Assembly (NCBI GenBank): GCA_022825855.1
Contig: JAJDWB010000007.1
Location: 298,198-362,197, forward strand
DNA length: 64,000 nt
DNA from: Dehalococcoidia bacterium
Lineage (GTDB): Bacteria; Chloroflexota; Dehalococcoidia; Bin125
Direction of reading: 5' to 3'
Below, piece by piece: positions 1 to 7,806 of the stretch (the first letter of the stretch is position 1; each line of letters starts with the position of its first letter). A program made the position numbers and the translations under genes. The notes below the pieces were generated by a model. The model ran no database searches, was not told the origin of the DNA, and worked only from the letters and a program-made list of their open reading frames with translations.

Positions 1-1372
1 CGACGGACTCGCCCAGGCCGGCGCCGACGATGGCGGCCGTGACGCCGAGCATCTCGCGCATGCCGGGTCCTCCCTGCGGACCCTCGTAGCGGATCACCAC
101 CACGTCCCCCGGCTGGATGCGGCCTTCCTGGACCGCGGCGAAGGCGGCCTCCTCCGAATCGAAGACCCGCGCCGGACCCTCGTGCCGCGTCTTGGCGTGC
201 CCGGCCAGCTTCAGGACGCAGCCTTCCGGAGCGAGGCTGCCGGTGAGGATGGCGAGGCCTCCCCGGGCCTTCACCGGCTCCGCCGCCGGCCGGATCACCT
301 CCTGGCCGGGCGCTTCCGCGGCCTGCTCCGCGAGCTCGAACAGGGTGTCGCCCGAGACCGTCGGGGTGTCGGTGAGCAGCCCGCGTTCACGGAGGCGTGA
401 CGCGAGCAGGCGCATTCCGCCGGCGGCCTCCATGTCGGGGGCGGTGAACCGGCCCCCGGGTTTGAGGTCGGTGAGGACGGGAGTGGCGGCTCCGATCTCG
501 TCGAGGTCCTCGAGGGTCAGGTCGCTGCCGGCTTCGTGGGCGATGGCGAGCAGGTGGAGCACCGCGTTCGTGGAGCCGGCGGTCGCCGAAACCGAGCGGT
601 AGGCGTTCCGGAGCGCCTCCCGCGAAAGGAAGTCCCGGGCGGTCCTGCCGTCCCGCAGCAGTTCCATCACGCGCTCGCCGACGCGCCGCGCGGCGGCGGG
701 TTTCCGCGGGTCCATCGCGGGCACTTCGTTGCCCACCATCGGCGAGATTCCGAGAAAGGCGGTGGCCACCGACATGGTGTTGGCCGTGAACTGCCCGCCG
801 CAGGCGCCCGGGCCCGGACAGGCGGCGTCCTCGATCTCCCGGAGCTCCTCGTCGGTGATGTTGCCGGCGGCGTGGGCGCCCACCGCCTCGTAGACCTCCT
901 GCAGCGTGATCGCCTCGCCCCGGTAGCTTCCCGCCGCGATGGAGCCGCCGTAGAGCATGAGCGAGGGAAGGTCCAGCCGGGCCAGCGCCATGACGGTCCC
1001 CGGGATCGTCTTGTCGCATCCCGAAATCGCCACGACTCCGTCGAGCAGGTGGCCGCGCGCCACGAGTTCGATGGAGTCGGCCACCACCTCGCGGGAGACG
1101 AGCGAGGCCCGCATCCCCGACGTCCCCATCGCGATCCCGTCGGTCACCACGATGGTGTTGAACTCCAGCGGGGTTCCGCCCGCCTCCCGCACTCCGAGTT
1201 TGACCTGCTCCGCGAGCGCCCGCAGGTGCCAGTTGCAGGGGGTGACCTCGGTCCAGGTGTTCGCGATCCCGATCAGTGGCCGCGCGATCGCCTCGTCCGT
1301 CAGCCCGATCGCCTTCCACATGGCGCGGGCGCCGGCGCGGGCCGGGCCGCTCTTGACTTCGTCGCTTCGCAT
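1..1372 (-). CDS. ilvD: Dihydroxy-acid dehydratase, C-terminus cut by window edge
   Basis: Catalyses dehydration of 2,3-dihydroxy-isovalerate and 2,3-dihydroxy-3-methylvalerate to 2-oxo acids in cytoplasmic branched-chain amino acid synthesis. 457 codons lie in the window out of the usual 560 or so. Visible family motifs are SGCDKTIPG (Fe-S cluster cysteine) and CPGPGACGGQFTANTM (second cluster cysteine), followed by the long C-terminal swivelling domain, which runs off at position 1. The ATG at 1370-1372 begins MRSDEVKSGPARAGARAMWK and is preceded by AGGAGG 5 nt upstream. It diverges from panE. Its product 2-oxoisovalerate also feeds pantothenate synthesis, so the two neighbours share a pathway branch. 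Open frames covering the same DNA in other phases are shadows. Confidence 0.95.
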   Translation of the reverse strand, partial: MRSDEVKSGPARAGARAMWKAIGLTDEAIARPLIGIANTWTEVTPCNWHLRALAEQVKLGVREAGGTPLEFNTIVVTDGIAMGTSGMRASLVSREVVADSIELVARGHLLDGVVAISGCDKTIPGTVMALARLDLPSLMLYGGSIAAGSYRGEAITLQEVYEAVGAHAAGNITDEELREIEDAACPGPGACGGQFTANTMSVATAFLGISPMVGNEVPAMDPRKPAAARRVGERVMELLRDGRTARDFLSREALRNAYRSVSATAGSTNAVLHLLAIAHEAGSDLTLEDLDEIGAATPVLTDLKPGGRFTAPDMEAAGGMRLLASRLRERGLLTDTPTVSGDTLFELAEQAAEAPGQEVIRPAAEPVKARGGLAILTGSLAPEGCVLKLAGHAKTRHEGPARVFDSEEAAFAAVQEGRIQPGDVVVIRYEGPQGGPGMREMLGVTAAIVGAGLGESV

Positions 1373-1424
1373 GGGGTCCTCCTCGGGGCGGGCGCCGCCG
1401 GTGGGCGGGGCGGCGGAGGGCCGC

Positions 1425-1430
1425 TACTCT
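1425..1430 (+). promoter_or_regulatory. Candidate -10 hexamer for panE
   Basis: TACTCT lies 17 nt before the panE ATG, so any leader would be about 11 nt. No convincing -35 is visible. Between hexamer and gene there is a five-codon ATG frame (1434-1451) whose TGA overlaps the panE ATG, which could be chance. Weak single-motif evidence. Confidence 0.25.
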
Positions 1431-1447
1431 GTCATGAACCCGGTCCC

Positions 1448-2368
1448 ATGACGCCCAAAGAGCCCGTCCGTTTCCTCGTCTTCGGCGCGGGAGCGACCGG
1501 CAGCGTCTTCGCCGCCCGCCTCGCGGCCCGCCATCCGGTGGCGGTCGTGGCCCGCGGCGAGCGGCTCGGCCAGATCGCGCGGGACGGCATCCGCGTGGAG
1601 GGAGCGACGGACGCGGCGATCCGTCCGCCCGCCGCGCCCCTGGCCCGGGATTTCGCCGACTTTCGGCCCGACTACGTGCTGGTGGCGGTCAAGGCGCATG
1701 CGACCGGAGCGGCGGCGCCCCTGCTCGAACCCCTCGGCCGCCGGCCGGTGCGCGTCTCGCTGCAGAACGGTCTCGGGAACGAGGAGACGCTCGCGGCCGG
1801 GGGCTTTTCCGTGATCGGCGCGGTCACCAACAACGGAGCGACCCTGCTCGAGTCCGGACGCGTCTTCCACGCCGGGCTCGGCGAGGTCATTCTCAGCGGG
1901 TTCCAGGCGGTGTCCGGCGGCCAGGTGGAGGGCCTCGCCCGGTGCCTGTCCGATGCCGGCTTCCCGGTCGAGCGCGTCCCGGACATCAGGAAGCCGCTGT
2001 GGGAAAAGACGATCCTGAACGCCGCAGTCAATCCCGTCACCGCCCTGCTCGGCATCCGCACGGGGCAGTTGCTCAAGGATCCCGGCACCGAGGTCCTGGT
2101 CCGCATGCTGGTCCGGGAGGCGGTGGCCGTCGCCGGCGCCGAGGGGGTCGCCACCTCCGAAACCGAGGTCTGGGCAATGGTGCGGCGGATCGTGGCGCGC
2201 ACCGCCGGGAACAAGACGAGCATGCTCCAGGACCTGGAGCGCGGAGTGCCGACCGAAGTGGAGGCGATGAACGGGGTCATCGTCGCCAGGGGCGCGAAGC
2301 GGGGGATCGAGACCCCCTGGAACCGGCTCATGCTCCGGCTGATCCGGAGTCGCGAGCGCGGCGGTTAG
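1448..2368 (+). CDS. panE: 2-dehydropantoate 2-reductase (ketopantoate reductase)
   Basis: NADPH-dependent reduction of ketopantoate to pantoate for CoA synthesis. 306 aa, normal for PanE/ApbA. The N-terminus has the Rossmann glycine motif GAGATGSVFAARLA (residues about 11-24). The middle has VAVKAHAT and SLQNGLGNEE, typical of the NADPH-binding half. The C-terminal helical half holds KTILNAAVNPVTALLGI, containing the family's catalytic lysine, and the late TSMLQDLERGVPTEVEAMNG substrate-site segment. ATG at 1448 fits the start of the Rossmann strand; longer in-frame extensions upstream lack homologous features. The stop codon overlaps the convergent stop of the S24-like gene by two bases. 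Divergent from ilvD. Confidence 0.95.
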   Translation: MTPKEPVRFLVFGAGATGSVFAARLAARHPVAVVARGERLGQIARDGIRVEGATDAAIRPPAAPLARDFADFRPDYVLVAVKAHATGAAAPLLEPLGRRPVRVSLQNGLGNEETLAAGGFSVIGAVTNNGATLLESGRVFHAGLGEVILSGFQAVSGGQVEGLARCLSDAGFPVERVPDIRKPLWEKTILNAAVNPVTALLGIRTGQLLKDPGTEVLVRMLVREAVAVAGAEGVATSETEVWAMVRRIVARTAGNKTSMLQDLERGVPTEVEAMNGVIVARGAKRGIETPWNRLMLRLIRSRERGG

Positions 2369-3246
2369 CCGCCCGCGTCGGCCGGGTCGCGCGGCCAGTG
2401 CCACGCCACCCGTCCGAGGACGTCGTCCTCCGCGGACAGGGGACGGGCGGGGTGGGCCGGGTTGTCGGCGACCACGGTCCAGCAGTCCCGGCGGGAGAGA
2501 CGCCGGACCACCGGGCCGCTCCCGGCAGCGAGGGCGAAGAGCGCCTGATCGACGGGCTCGGTGCAACCCGGATCGAAGGCGACGACGTCTCCCTCCCGGA
2601 CCGTGACATCCATGAGGTCGTCCGCGGCCCGCATGCAGACCAGGCGATCCGGCTGCGCCCAGGACGGGAGCGCCTCCCGCGCCACTCCCACCGCCAGTTC
2701 CGGGGATTCCTGGAACACGGGCGCCCGGGGATCGCCGCCGCGGATTCCGGAGGCGAAGGGGATCATCACCAGGCGGTCCCCGGCCGGCGCGGTCCGGCCG
2801 GTCCCGGCGGCGGCGTCCGGCGGGGGCTCCCAGCCGGCGACCACCTGCAGCAGCGACTGCGCCGCCGTTGCCAACCGGTCGGCCATTCCCTTCACGATGG
2901 CGACTCCGTCGCTGAGCGGCGCCGCGACGGCCGCGCCGTACTTCTCCGGGAACACTGCTGACGCCGACCCGCGCTCCGGCATCCGGCCGGCAGCCGCCGC
3001 GTGCCCCGGGTACGGCGGCGCCGACGCGAGATCGCCCGTGCCGGGGCCGATCATGAGCGGCACGCCGAGGACCTCCGTCATGGACTGGATGGTCGTGACG
3101 CGGACCGCCCGCCCGTCGAGCAGGCTCCGGATCTGACCCACCGGGATCCCCGTTCTCGCGGCGAGCGGCCGAAGTCCCTCTGCTTCCACCAACTCGCGGA
3201 ATGCGTTTCTTAATCTCTCTATTCCGTTGAGTGTCACATCCGTCAC
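2365..3246 (-). CDS. LexA/CI-like transcriptional regulator with degenerate S24 peptidase domain
   Basis: 293 aa from GTG 3246 (GTG 3237 is an alternative start). Residues about 5-65 form a helix-turn-helix region (LAARTGIPVGQIRSLLDG). The last 120 residues resemble the S24 peptidase fold of LexA/CI: a substrate-loop-like start, then MRAADDLMDVTVREGDVVAFD and VDQALFALAAGSGPVVRRL. In active S24 proteins the first segment carries a serine (GDSM) and the second a lysine (VKRL). Here these are ADDLM and VRRL, so the Ser-Lys self-cleavage dyad appears absent. It faces a small HTH-like gene across a 99-bp gap with direct repeats at its own start. Probably a non-cleavable repressor that binds a ligand or partner; target unknown. 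Confidence 0.75.
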   Translation of the reverse strand: MTDVTLNGIERLRNAFRELVEAEGLRPLAARTGIPVGQIRSLLDGRAVRVTTIQSMTEVLGVPLMIGPGTGDLASAPPYPGHAAAAGRMPERGSASAVFPEKYGAAVAAPLSDGVAIVKGMADRLATAAQSLLQVVAGWEPPPDAAAGTGRTAPAGDRLVMIPFASGIRGGDPRAPVFQESPELAVGVAREALPSWAQPDRLVCMRAADDLMDVTVREGDVVAFDPGCTEPVDQALFALAAGSGPVVRRLSRRDCWTVVADNPAHPARPLSAEDDVLGRVAWHWPRDPADAGG

Positions 3247-3247
3247 A
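3233..3247. promoter_or_regulatory. Direct repeat GTCACA x2 at the regulator start
   Basis: Two GTCACA copies (3233-3238 and 3242-3247) separated by 3 nt overlap the possible GTG starts of the S24-like regulator. A 9-nt period is close to one helical turn, so this may be its autoregulatory operator. Based only on repeat and position. Confidence 0.3.
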
Positions 3248-3345
3248 TTACACCAAGCCTCCGTCGCGCCGGGGTCGCGGCGGATCCACCCGCCGACCGG
3301 AATCCACTTGCTGCGGCCGTGCCCTGTGTGGCATGCTTGCGTGCC

Positions 3346-3618
3346 ATGGATGACACGGCGCGACAGCTCGTCAGGCTCTGCGGCCTCTTTGCCGAACACA
3401 CCGGCCGGAGCGTGTCCACGGTGTCGCGATACGCCACCGGGAGCGGGGAGACCGTGGCCCGGCTCTGCCGCGGCAAGACGATCACGACCCGCCGGGCAGA
3501 GCGGGCGTTCCGATTCCTTTCGGAGAACTGGCCGGACCCGGCGGAATGGCCCGACGGGATTCCGCGCCCGGCCCCGATCCGGACAGCGGATTCAGGAGTC
3601 GACGCCCGGACGGCGTAA
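3346..3618 (+). CDS. Small HTH-like protein, divergent partner of the S24-like regulator
   Basis: 90 aa from ATG 3346. Residues about 15-45 (HTGRSVSTVSRYATGSGETVARL) read like a recognition helix region, followed by a conserved-looking ITTRRAERAFRFLSENWP segment. I recall similar short proteins in diverse Proteobacteria, but no named family can be assigned. No signal peptide or membrane segment. It is transcribed away from the S24-like repressor, an arrangement like a CI/Cro switch, yet no integrase or phage structural gene is nearby. Likely a DNA-binding protein; the function is inference. Confidence 0.65.
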   Translation: MDDTARQLVRLCGLFAEHTGRSVSTVSRYATGSGETVARLCRGKTITTRRAERAFRFLSENWPDPAEWPDGIPRPAPIRTADSGVDARTA

Positions 3619-3675
3619 CCCCGTACGGCGGACCGACCGTTCGCCTTCCCGGACGGCGAACACCCGCCGGAGCCG

Positions 3676-4539
3676 CTAGGGCGTTCCCCGCGCGACCGGA
3701 CGGCGCGGGTCGGCGCACCACTCGGACCAGGACCCCGAGTACACCGCCACGTCCCGGATGCCGGCGAGTTCCAGCGCCAGGGCGCTGTGCGCCGCGCTCA
3801 GGCCGGAGCCGCAGTAGCAGACGATGCGGCGTCCCGCCCGGTCCCTGGTGAGGGCGCCGAGACTTTCGCGCAGGCCTTCCGGCGATCGGAAGCGGCCGCC
3901 GGGGTCGAGGTTGCCCTTCCAGAGATGGTTCCTGGCCCCCGGGATCCGTCCCGCGACCGGGTCGATGGGCTCGTGCTCGCCGCGCCAGCGGACCGGTTCC
4001 CGGGCATCCACGAGCAGGTGCGCGCCGCTCGCCAGACCGGCCTCGACTTCGGCGAGGCCGAGCGCCATCCCGGGCTCCGGCTTCGGGATGAACTGCCGGG
4101 GCGCCCGCGTCTCCTCTCCGGGGACCAGGGACCCCCCGGCCTGCTCCCAGGCGTTCATTCCGCCGTCCAGGACCGCGACCTGGGCGTGTCCGAGATAGCG
4201 GAGCATCCACCAGAGCCGGGCCGCGAACAGTCCCGAAACATTGTCGTAGGCAACGACCACGCTGTCGGGCCCGATGCCGAGGCGTCCGAAGACCTCCCCC
4301 ATCCGTTCCACCGTGGGGAGCGGGTGACGCCCGTTGGTCCCGGTCTTCGGCGCCGAGAGGTCGCGGTCGGTATCCGCGAACACCGCTCCCGGGAGGTGCC
4401 CCTCGAGATAGCGGGCGCGCCCCCAGGCCGGGTCCGCGAGGTCGGCCCGCACGTCGACCAGCACGAGCCGGGAGTTGCCGGCAGCGAGCTGCTCGCGCAC
4501 CCGGGCGGCGGAGACGATGGACTGTGGAACGCCGTTCAT
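3676..4539 (-). CDS. Sulfurtransferase, two rhodanese domains (3-mercaptopyruvate/thiosulfate type)
   Basis: Transfers sulfane sulfur from 3-mercaptopyruvate or thiosulfate to an acceptor. 287 aa with two rhodanese domains: an inactive N-terminal one (LVLVDVRADLADPAWGRARYLEGHLPG) and a catalytic C-terminal one with LLVDAREPVRWRGE and the active-site loop C-Y-C243-G-S-G. The CGSGLSA loop resembles the CGSGVTA of mercaptopyruvate sulfurtransferase more than the CRKGVT of thiosulfate rhodanese, so the former substrate is favoured. No signal peptide, so probably cytoplasmic. ATG 4539 is a clear start. It lies last in the minus-strand run that begins near 11.4 kb, 61 nt after the amidohydrolase. 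Confidence 0.9.
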   Translation of the reverse strand: MNGVPQSIVSAARVREQLAAGNSRLVLVDVRADLADPAWGRARYLEGHLPGAVFADTDRDLSAPKTGTNGRHPLPTVERMGEVFGRLGIGPDSVVVAYDNVSGLFAARLWWMLRYLGHAQVAVLDGGMNAWEQAGGSLVPGEETRAPRQFIPKPEPGMALGLAEVEAGLASGAHLLVDAREPVRWRGEHEPIDPVAGRIPGARNHLWKGNLDPGGRFRSPEGLRESLGALTRDRAGRRIVCYCGSGLSAAHSALALELAGIRDVAVYSGSWSEWCADPRRPVARGTP

Positions 4540-4580
4540 CGCGACAGCGTACCGGCTGATCCTCCCGCGCGAACATGCCC

Positions 4581-4597
4581 GCCGCCCGGACGGCGGC
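4581..4597 (-). terminator. Hairpin after the amidohydrolase gene
   Basis: GCCGCC/GGCGGC arms with a 5-nt loop begin 4 nt past the amidohydrolase stop. There is no T tract, so it may be a terminator or an mRNA 3'-end stabiliser. Confidence 0.35.
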
Positions 4598-4600
4598 CCG

Positions 4601-6313
4601 TCAGCGCTCCGGATCCGCCCGGTAGGTGGCCGTTCCGCCCAGCCAGGTGGAATCCACCCGCAGATCGAGGATCGAGGCGTCCGGCGGGTCCGGCGCCGCG
4701 CCGCTCAGCACGACGAAATCGGCCCATTTCCCCACCTCGATCGAGCCGATCTCCCCGTCCCAGCCGGCGGCGGCGGCCGGCGCCAGCGTGTAGGCCGTCA
4801 GGGCTTCCCGCCACGAGACGCGCTGCCCCGGATGCCATCCGCCCGCCGGCCCGCCGGCAGGCTTTTCCCGGACCGTCGCGGCGTAGAGCTGGCGCAGCGG
4901 GTCGAGCGGCGCGGTGGACCAGTCGCTGCCGAACACCAGGGTGGCCCCGGCGTCGCGCGCCGCCCCCCAGGCGAAGGACCAGGCCGCCCGTTCCTCGCCC
5001 AGGCGGTCGGTGTTGTAGACGTCGATCCCGGTGATGCAGTGGTGCGGATTGAAGGAGGCAAGCACTCCGAGCTCCGCGAAGCGCGGGGCGTCCTGCGGGT
5101 CCAGCACCTCGATGTGTTCGATGCGGTCGGCGAGCGGGAGACGCGGTCCCTGGCCGGCGGCGTGCTCGAAGGCGTCGAGGGAAGCGCGCACCGCGCGGTC
5201 GCCGATCGCGTGGATCGCGACCGGGAAGCCGGCCTCGTGGATCCGGGTCACGGCGCTGGCGAGACCGTCGAACTCGGTCACCATGAACCCGGATTCGCCG
5301 GGAGCGTCGGCGTAGGGAGCGAGCAGCGCCGCCGTCCGGGCGGACAGCACTCCGTCCGCCATCAGCTTCGCGTAACCGACGTCGAACGTCGGCCCCCGCT
5401 CCGCGGTTACGGCGGCCAGGGCGCCGCGCGCGCCGTCGCGGGCCGCGAACAGCTCGTCGACCCGGTCCTCGGCGCCGACGGCGCCGTACCAGACCCGCAG
5501 CGGCAGCTCGCCGGCGGCGGCGAACCCGACGTAGGCCGGAATCCGGTCCAGCCCCGCCATCGTGTGGACCCCGGTGAGTCCGAGCCTCGCGGCGGCCCGG
5601 AAGGTCTGGCGCATGATCTCGCGCTCCTCGTCGGCGCTGAGCGGCGGGACATGGTCTCTGACGAGTCCGCCGGCCGTCTCCAGGAGGATTCCGGTCGGGT
5701 CGCCCGACGCGTAGCGGAGGATGCGGCCACCCGGGGGATCCGGGGTGGCGGCGTCCACGCCGGCGATCTCGAGCGCGAGGCTGTTGGCCCAGGTGGTGTG
5801 TCCGTCGATGTCGGACAGCACTACCGGATTCTCGGGGGTACCGGGGTCGAGCTCCTCGATGGAGGGGAACTCGCCGCCGGACAGCGTGTGGTCCCAGCGC
5901 CCGCCCACGATCCAGGCCCCCGGACCCAGTTCGGCGGCGCGGGCGGCAATCCGGCGCATCCATTCCTCCCGGTCCGCGATTCCGGTCAGGTCCACTCCGC
6001 GGATCAGGGAGAGCCCGGACTCCAGGTGCACGTGTCCGTCGATGAGGCCCGGAATGACCGCTCGCCCGTCGAGTTCGATCACTTCCGTGGCCTCGCCGAT
6101 CCAGCGTTCCGCCTCGCGCGCCTCGCCGACGAAAACGAACCGGCCGTCCCGCACCGCCAGGGCCCCGGCGGTCGGGTGCCGGGCGTCCACGGTGTGGATC
6201 ACGCCGCCGCGCACGACCAGGTCGGCGGGTTCCCGTTCCGAGGGACCCGCGCAGGCGGCGGCAACGGCGAGTCCGGCGGCGGGGAGCGCCGCGCGGCCGG
6301 GAAGGAATCTCAT
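4601..6313 (-). CDS. Metal-dependent amidohydrolase, YtcJ-like, exported lipoprotein
   Basis: 570 aa, typical of the amidohydrolase-3 (YtcJ) group. An N-terminal hydrophobic stretch ending AVAAACAG suggests lipid attachment, placing it in the cell envelope. The metal-site motifs GLIDGHVHLESG (residues about 83-94), AIHAIGDRAV, RIEHIEVLDP and VFGSDWSTAPLDP occur in family order, and the C-terminus has the composite domain signature IGSIEVGKWADFVVL. The substrate cannot be told from sequence; amide, carbamate or lactam hydrolysis is expected. ATG 6313 is the first codon giving an export signal; the open frame continues upstream without homology. It follows lipoprotein A by 50 nt. Confidence 0.88.
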   Translation of the reverse strand: MRFLPGRAALPAAGLAVAAACAGPSEREPADLVVRGGVIHTVDARHPTAGALAVRDGRFVFVGEAREAERWIGEATEVIELDGRAVIPGLIDGHVHLESGLSLIRGVDLTGIADREEWMRRIAARAAELGPGAWIVGGRWDHTLSGGEFPSIEELDPGTPENPVVLSDIDGHTTWANSLALEIAGVDAATPDPPGGRILRYASGDPTGILLETAGGLVRDHVPPLSADEEREIMRQTFRAAARLGLTGVHTMAGLDRIPAYVGFAAAGELPLRVWYGAVGAEDRVDELFAARDGARGALAAVTAERGPTFDVGYAKLMADGVLSARTAALLAPYADAPGESGFMVTEFDGLASAVTRIHEAGFPVAIHAIGDRAVRASLDAFEHAAGQGPRLPLADRIEHIEVLDPQDAPRFAELGVLASFNPHHCITGIDVYNTDRLGEERAAWSFAWGAARDAGATLVFGSDWSTAPLDPLRQLYAATVREKPAGGPAGGWHPGQRVSWREALTAYTLAPAAAAGWDGEIGSIEVGKWADFVVLSGAAPDPPDASILDLRVDSTWLGGTATYRADPER

Positions 6314-6363
6314 GGCCCAATTCTGGATGCCGTTCGAGCACCGCGGCGCCCGGCCTGGCGGAA

Positions 6364-7023
6364 TCACCGGAATTCGCGGGCGGCGAGCGAGCGGCGCAGT
6401 TCGCGAGACGAGGCGATGACTTCCCCGAGCTCGGTCATGGCGTGCTCGATCGCCATCTCGACGGCGAGCCCCACCGCTTCCGCCCCGCCCCGGCACGTCA
6501 CCCCGCCGGCGTCCTGGATTCCACTGCCGTAGACGATTTCCCGGAGCAGCAGCCCGTCGCTCGTGAACGCCGAAACGGCAAGGGTCAACTCGGCGCTCCC
6601 CCGGAAGTCCCGGAACGGGTCCCCGCCAACTCCGGCGTCGAACGTGTCGGCGCGGACGACGATCACCGCGTCGAGGCCGCTCGCTTCCATCGCTTCCCGG
6701 TCGAAGGGGGTCGCGGTGCGGCGCACGTCGTCCATCACCCGCTCGAGAGTTCCGATGACCGACAGTTCGAGCGCTTCCCCGGCGTCCACGGGATACCGCG
6801 AGTCCTGGCACCAACCGTAGCCGCCGGCTTCCGCGCGACCGAGGTGCACTTCCCGCCGCAGCCCTTCCGCGTCCACGAAGACGGCGGCGGCCGCCGGCAA
6901 CGGCGGCCCGAAGTCGAATACGTCGTGGGATGGCGCGGGGCGCACCACGGTCGAGTGCGAACAGGCGAGGAAGAGACTCAGCGGGACCGCGGCGATCGCC
7001 GCCGGCAGCGGACAGCCCGCCAC
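6364..7023 (-). CDS. Lipoprotein A, third of three tandem paralogues
   Basis: 219 aa from GTG 7023, chosen because AGGAGG lies 9 nt upstream and it yields a signal ending FLAC. After the cysteine comes SHSTVVRPAPSHDVFDF, the signature shared with lipoproteins B and C. A conserved core follows: AAVFVDAEGLRREVH, YPVDAGEALELSVIGTLERV, the AVIVVRADTFDAG strand, AELTLAVSAFTSDGLLLREIVYGSG, and the helix AIEHAMTELGEVIASS. Two cysteines, one in the first third (WCQDS) and one in VTCRGG, may form a disulfide. Family not recognised. Probably an envelope-anchored protein of unknown role. It is separated from B by 105 nt containing a hairpin and is the most diverged of the three. Confidence 0.8.
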   Translation of the reverse strand: MAGCPLPAAIAAVPLSLFLACSHSTVVRPAPSHDVFDFGPPLPAAAAVFVDAEGLRREVHLGRAEAGGYGWCQDSRYPVDAGEALELSVIGTLERVMDDVRRTATPFDREAMEASGLDAVIVVRADTFDAGVGGDPFRDFRGSAELTLAVSAFTSDGLLLREIVYGSGIQDAGGVTCRGGAEAVGLAVEMAIEHAMTELGEVIASSRELRRSLAAREFR

Positions 7024-7095
7024 GGACACGACCCTCCTGTCCGTTCCCGGTCGCGCCAACCCGCCACTCCGTGCCCGCCCGGAGTGTATGACGCG

Positions 7096-7112
7096 ACGGC
7101 GGCTCCCGCCGT
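7096..7112 (-). terminator. Hairpin between lipoproteins B and A
   Basis: ACGGCGG and CCGCCGT, a perfect 7-bp stem with a CTC loop, sit 17 nt past the stop of lipoprotein B. No T tract. It could attenuate or end the ddl-lipoprotein transcript before gene A. Confidence 0.4.
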
Positions 7113-7128
7113 GGCCGCCAGCGCCGGA

Positions 7129-7806
7129 TCAGCCGGAGCGGCCGAGCGACTCGCGCAATGCAGGAGAGTTGGCGATGAGCTCCCCGAGTTCGGTCATGGC
7201 GTCTTCGATGGCGGCTTCGACCGTGTGGCCGAGGACTTCGGCGCCGGTATCGCAAAAGGCGCCGCTCCGGTGCCGCGTTCCGTTGCCGAGGATCACTTCC
7301 CGCAGTTTCAGGGCGTCACGCGTGAACGCCGACACCGAGAGGGCCAGTTCGACGCCCGCCTGGAAGGTCAGGAGAGCGCCGCTCGCGAGCCCGGCATGGA
7401 ACGTGTCCACCCGCACCACGATGACGGAATCGAATCCGCGAGCCTGCATCGTCGCGCCGTCGGGGGGAGCGGAGACCGGCTCGACCCGGCGCACCAGCCG
7501 CTCCATGGTGCCCAGTACCGATACCTCGAGCGCTTCGCGGGCGTCCACCGGGTATCGCGAGCCGATGCAGTGCTCTCCGTCCCCCGACGGATGGGGCACC
7601 ACGTGGACCTCCCGAAGCAGTGGATCGGCGTCCACGAAAACCGCTGCCGATGCCGGCAGCGGCGCCTCGAACGCGAAGGCGTCGTAAGAGGGCGCCGGCC
7701 GCACCACGACGGCGTGCGAGCAGGCCGCCACCCCCAGGCACCCGGCGAGGAGCGCCGCGGGAAGCGCGACGGTCGGCGGATTCCCCAGACGGCTAGGGGC
7801 CCGCAT
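7129..7806 (-). CDS. Lipoprotein B, second of three tandem paralogues
   Basis: 225 aa from ATG 7806 (GTG 7809 is equally possible). The signal ends in the lipobox GVAAC, then SHAVVVRPAPSYDAFAFEAPLPASAAVFVDADPLLREVH. The core repeats the pattern of its neighbours: YPVDAREALEVSVLGTMERLV, DSVIVVRVDTFHAGL, VELALSVSAFTRDALKLREVI, AAIEDAMTELGELIANSPALRESLG. Cysteine pairs in CIGSRYP and AFCDTG match those of A and C. Its start overlaps the end of lipoprotein C by 14 nt, so the two are translationally linked. No known domain recognised; the fold looks alpha/beta with a long C-terminal helix. Confidence 0.82.
   Translation of the reverse strand: MRAPSRLGNPPTVALPAALLAGCLGVAACSHAVVVRPAPSYDAFAFEAPLPASAAVFVDADPLLREVHVVPHPSGDGEHCIGSRYPVDAREALEVSVLGTMERLVRRVEPVSAPPDGATMQARGFDSVIVVRVDTFHAGLASGALLTFQAGVELALSVSAFTRDALKLREVILGNGTRHRSGAFCDTGAEVLGHTVEAAIEDAMTELGELIANSPALRESLGRSG

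Noticed and set aside
2365..3618. Prophage remnant
   Set aside because: Only a repressor-like and a Cro-like gene; no integrase, terminase, attachment repeats or composition change.
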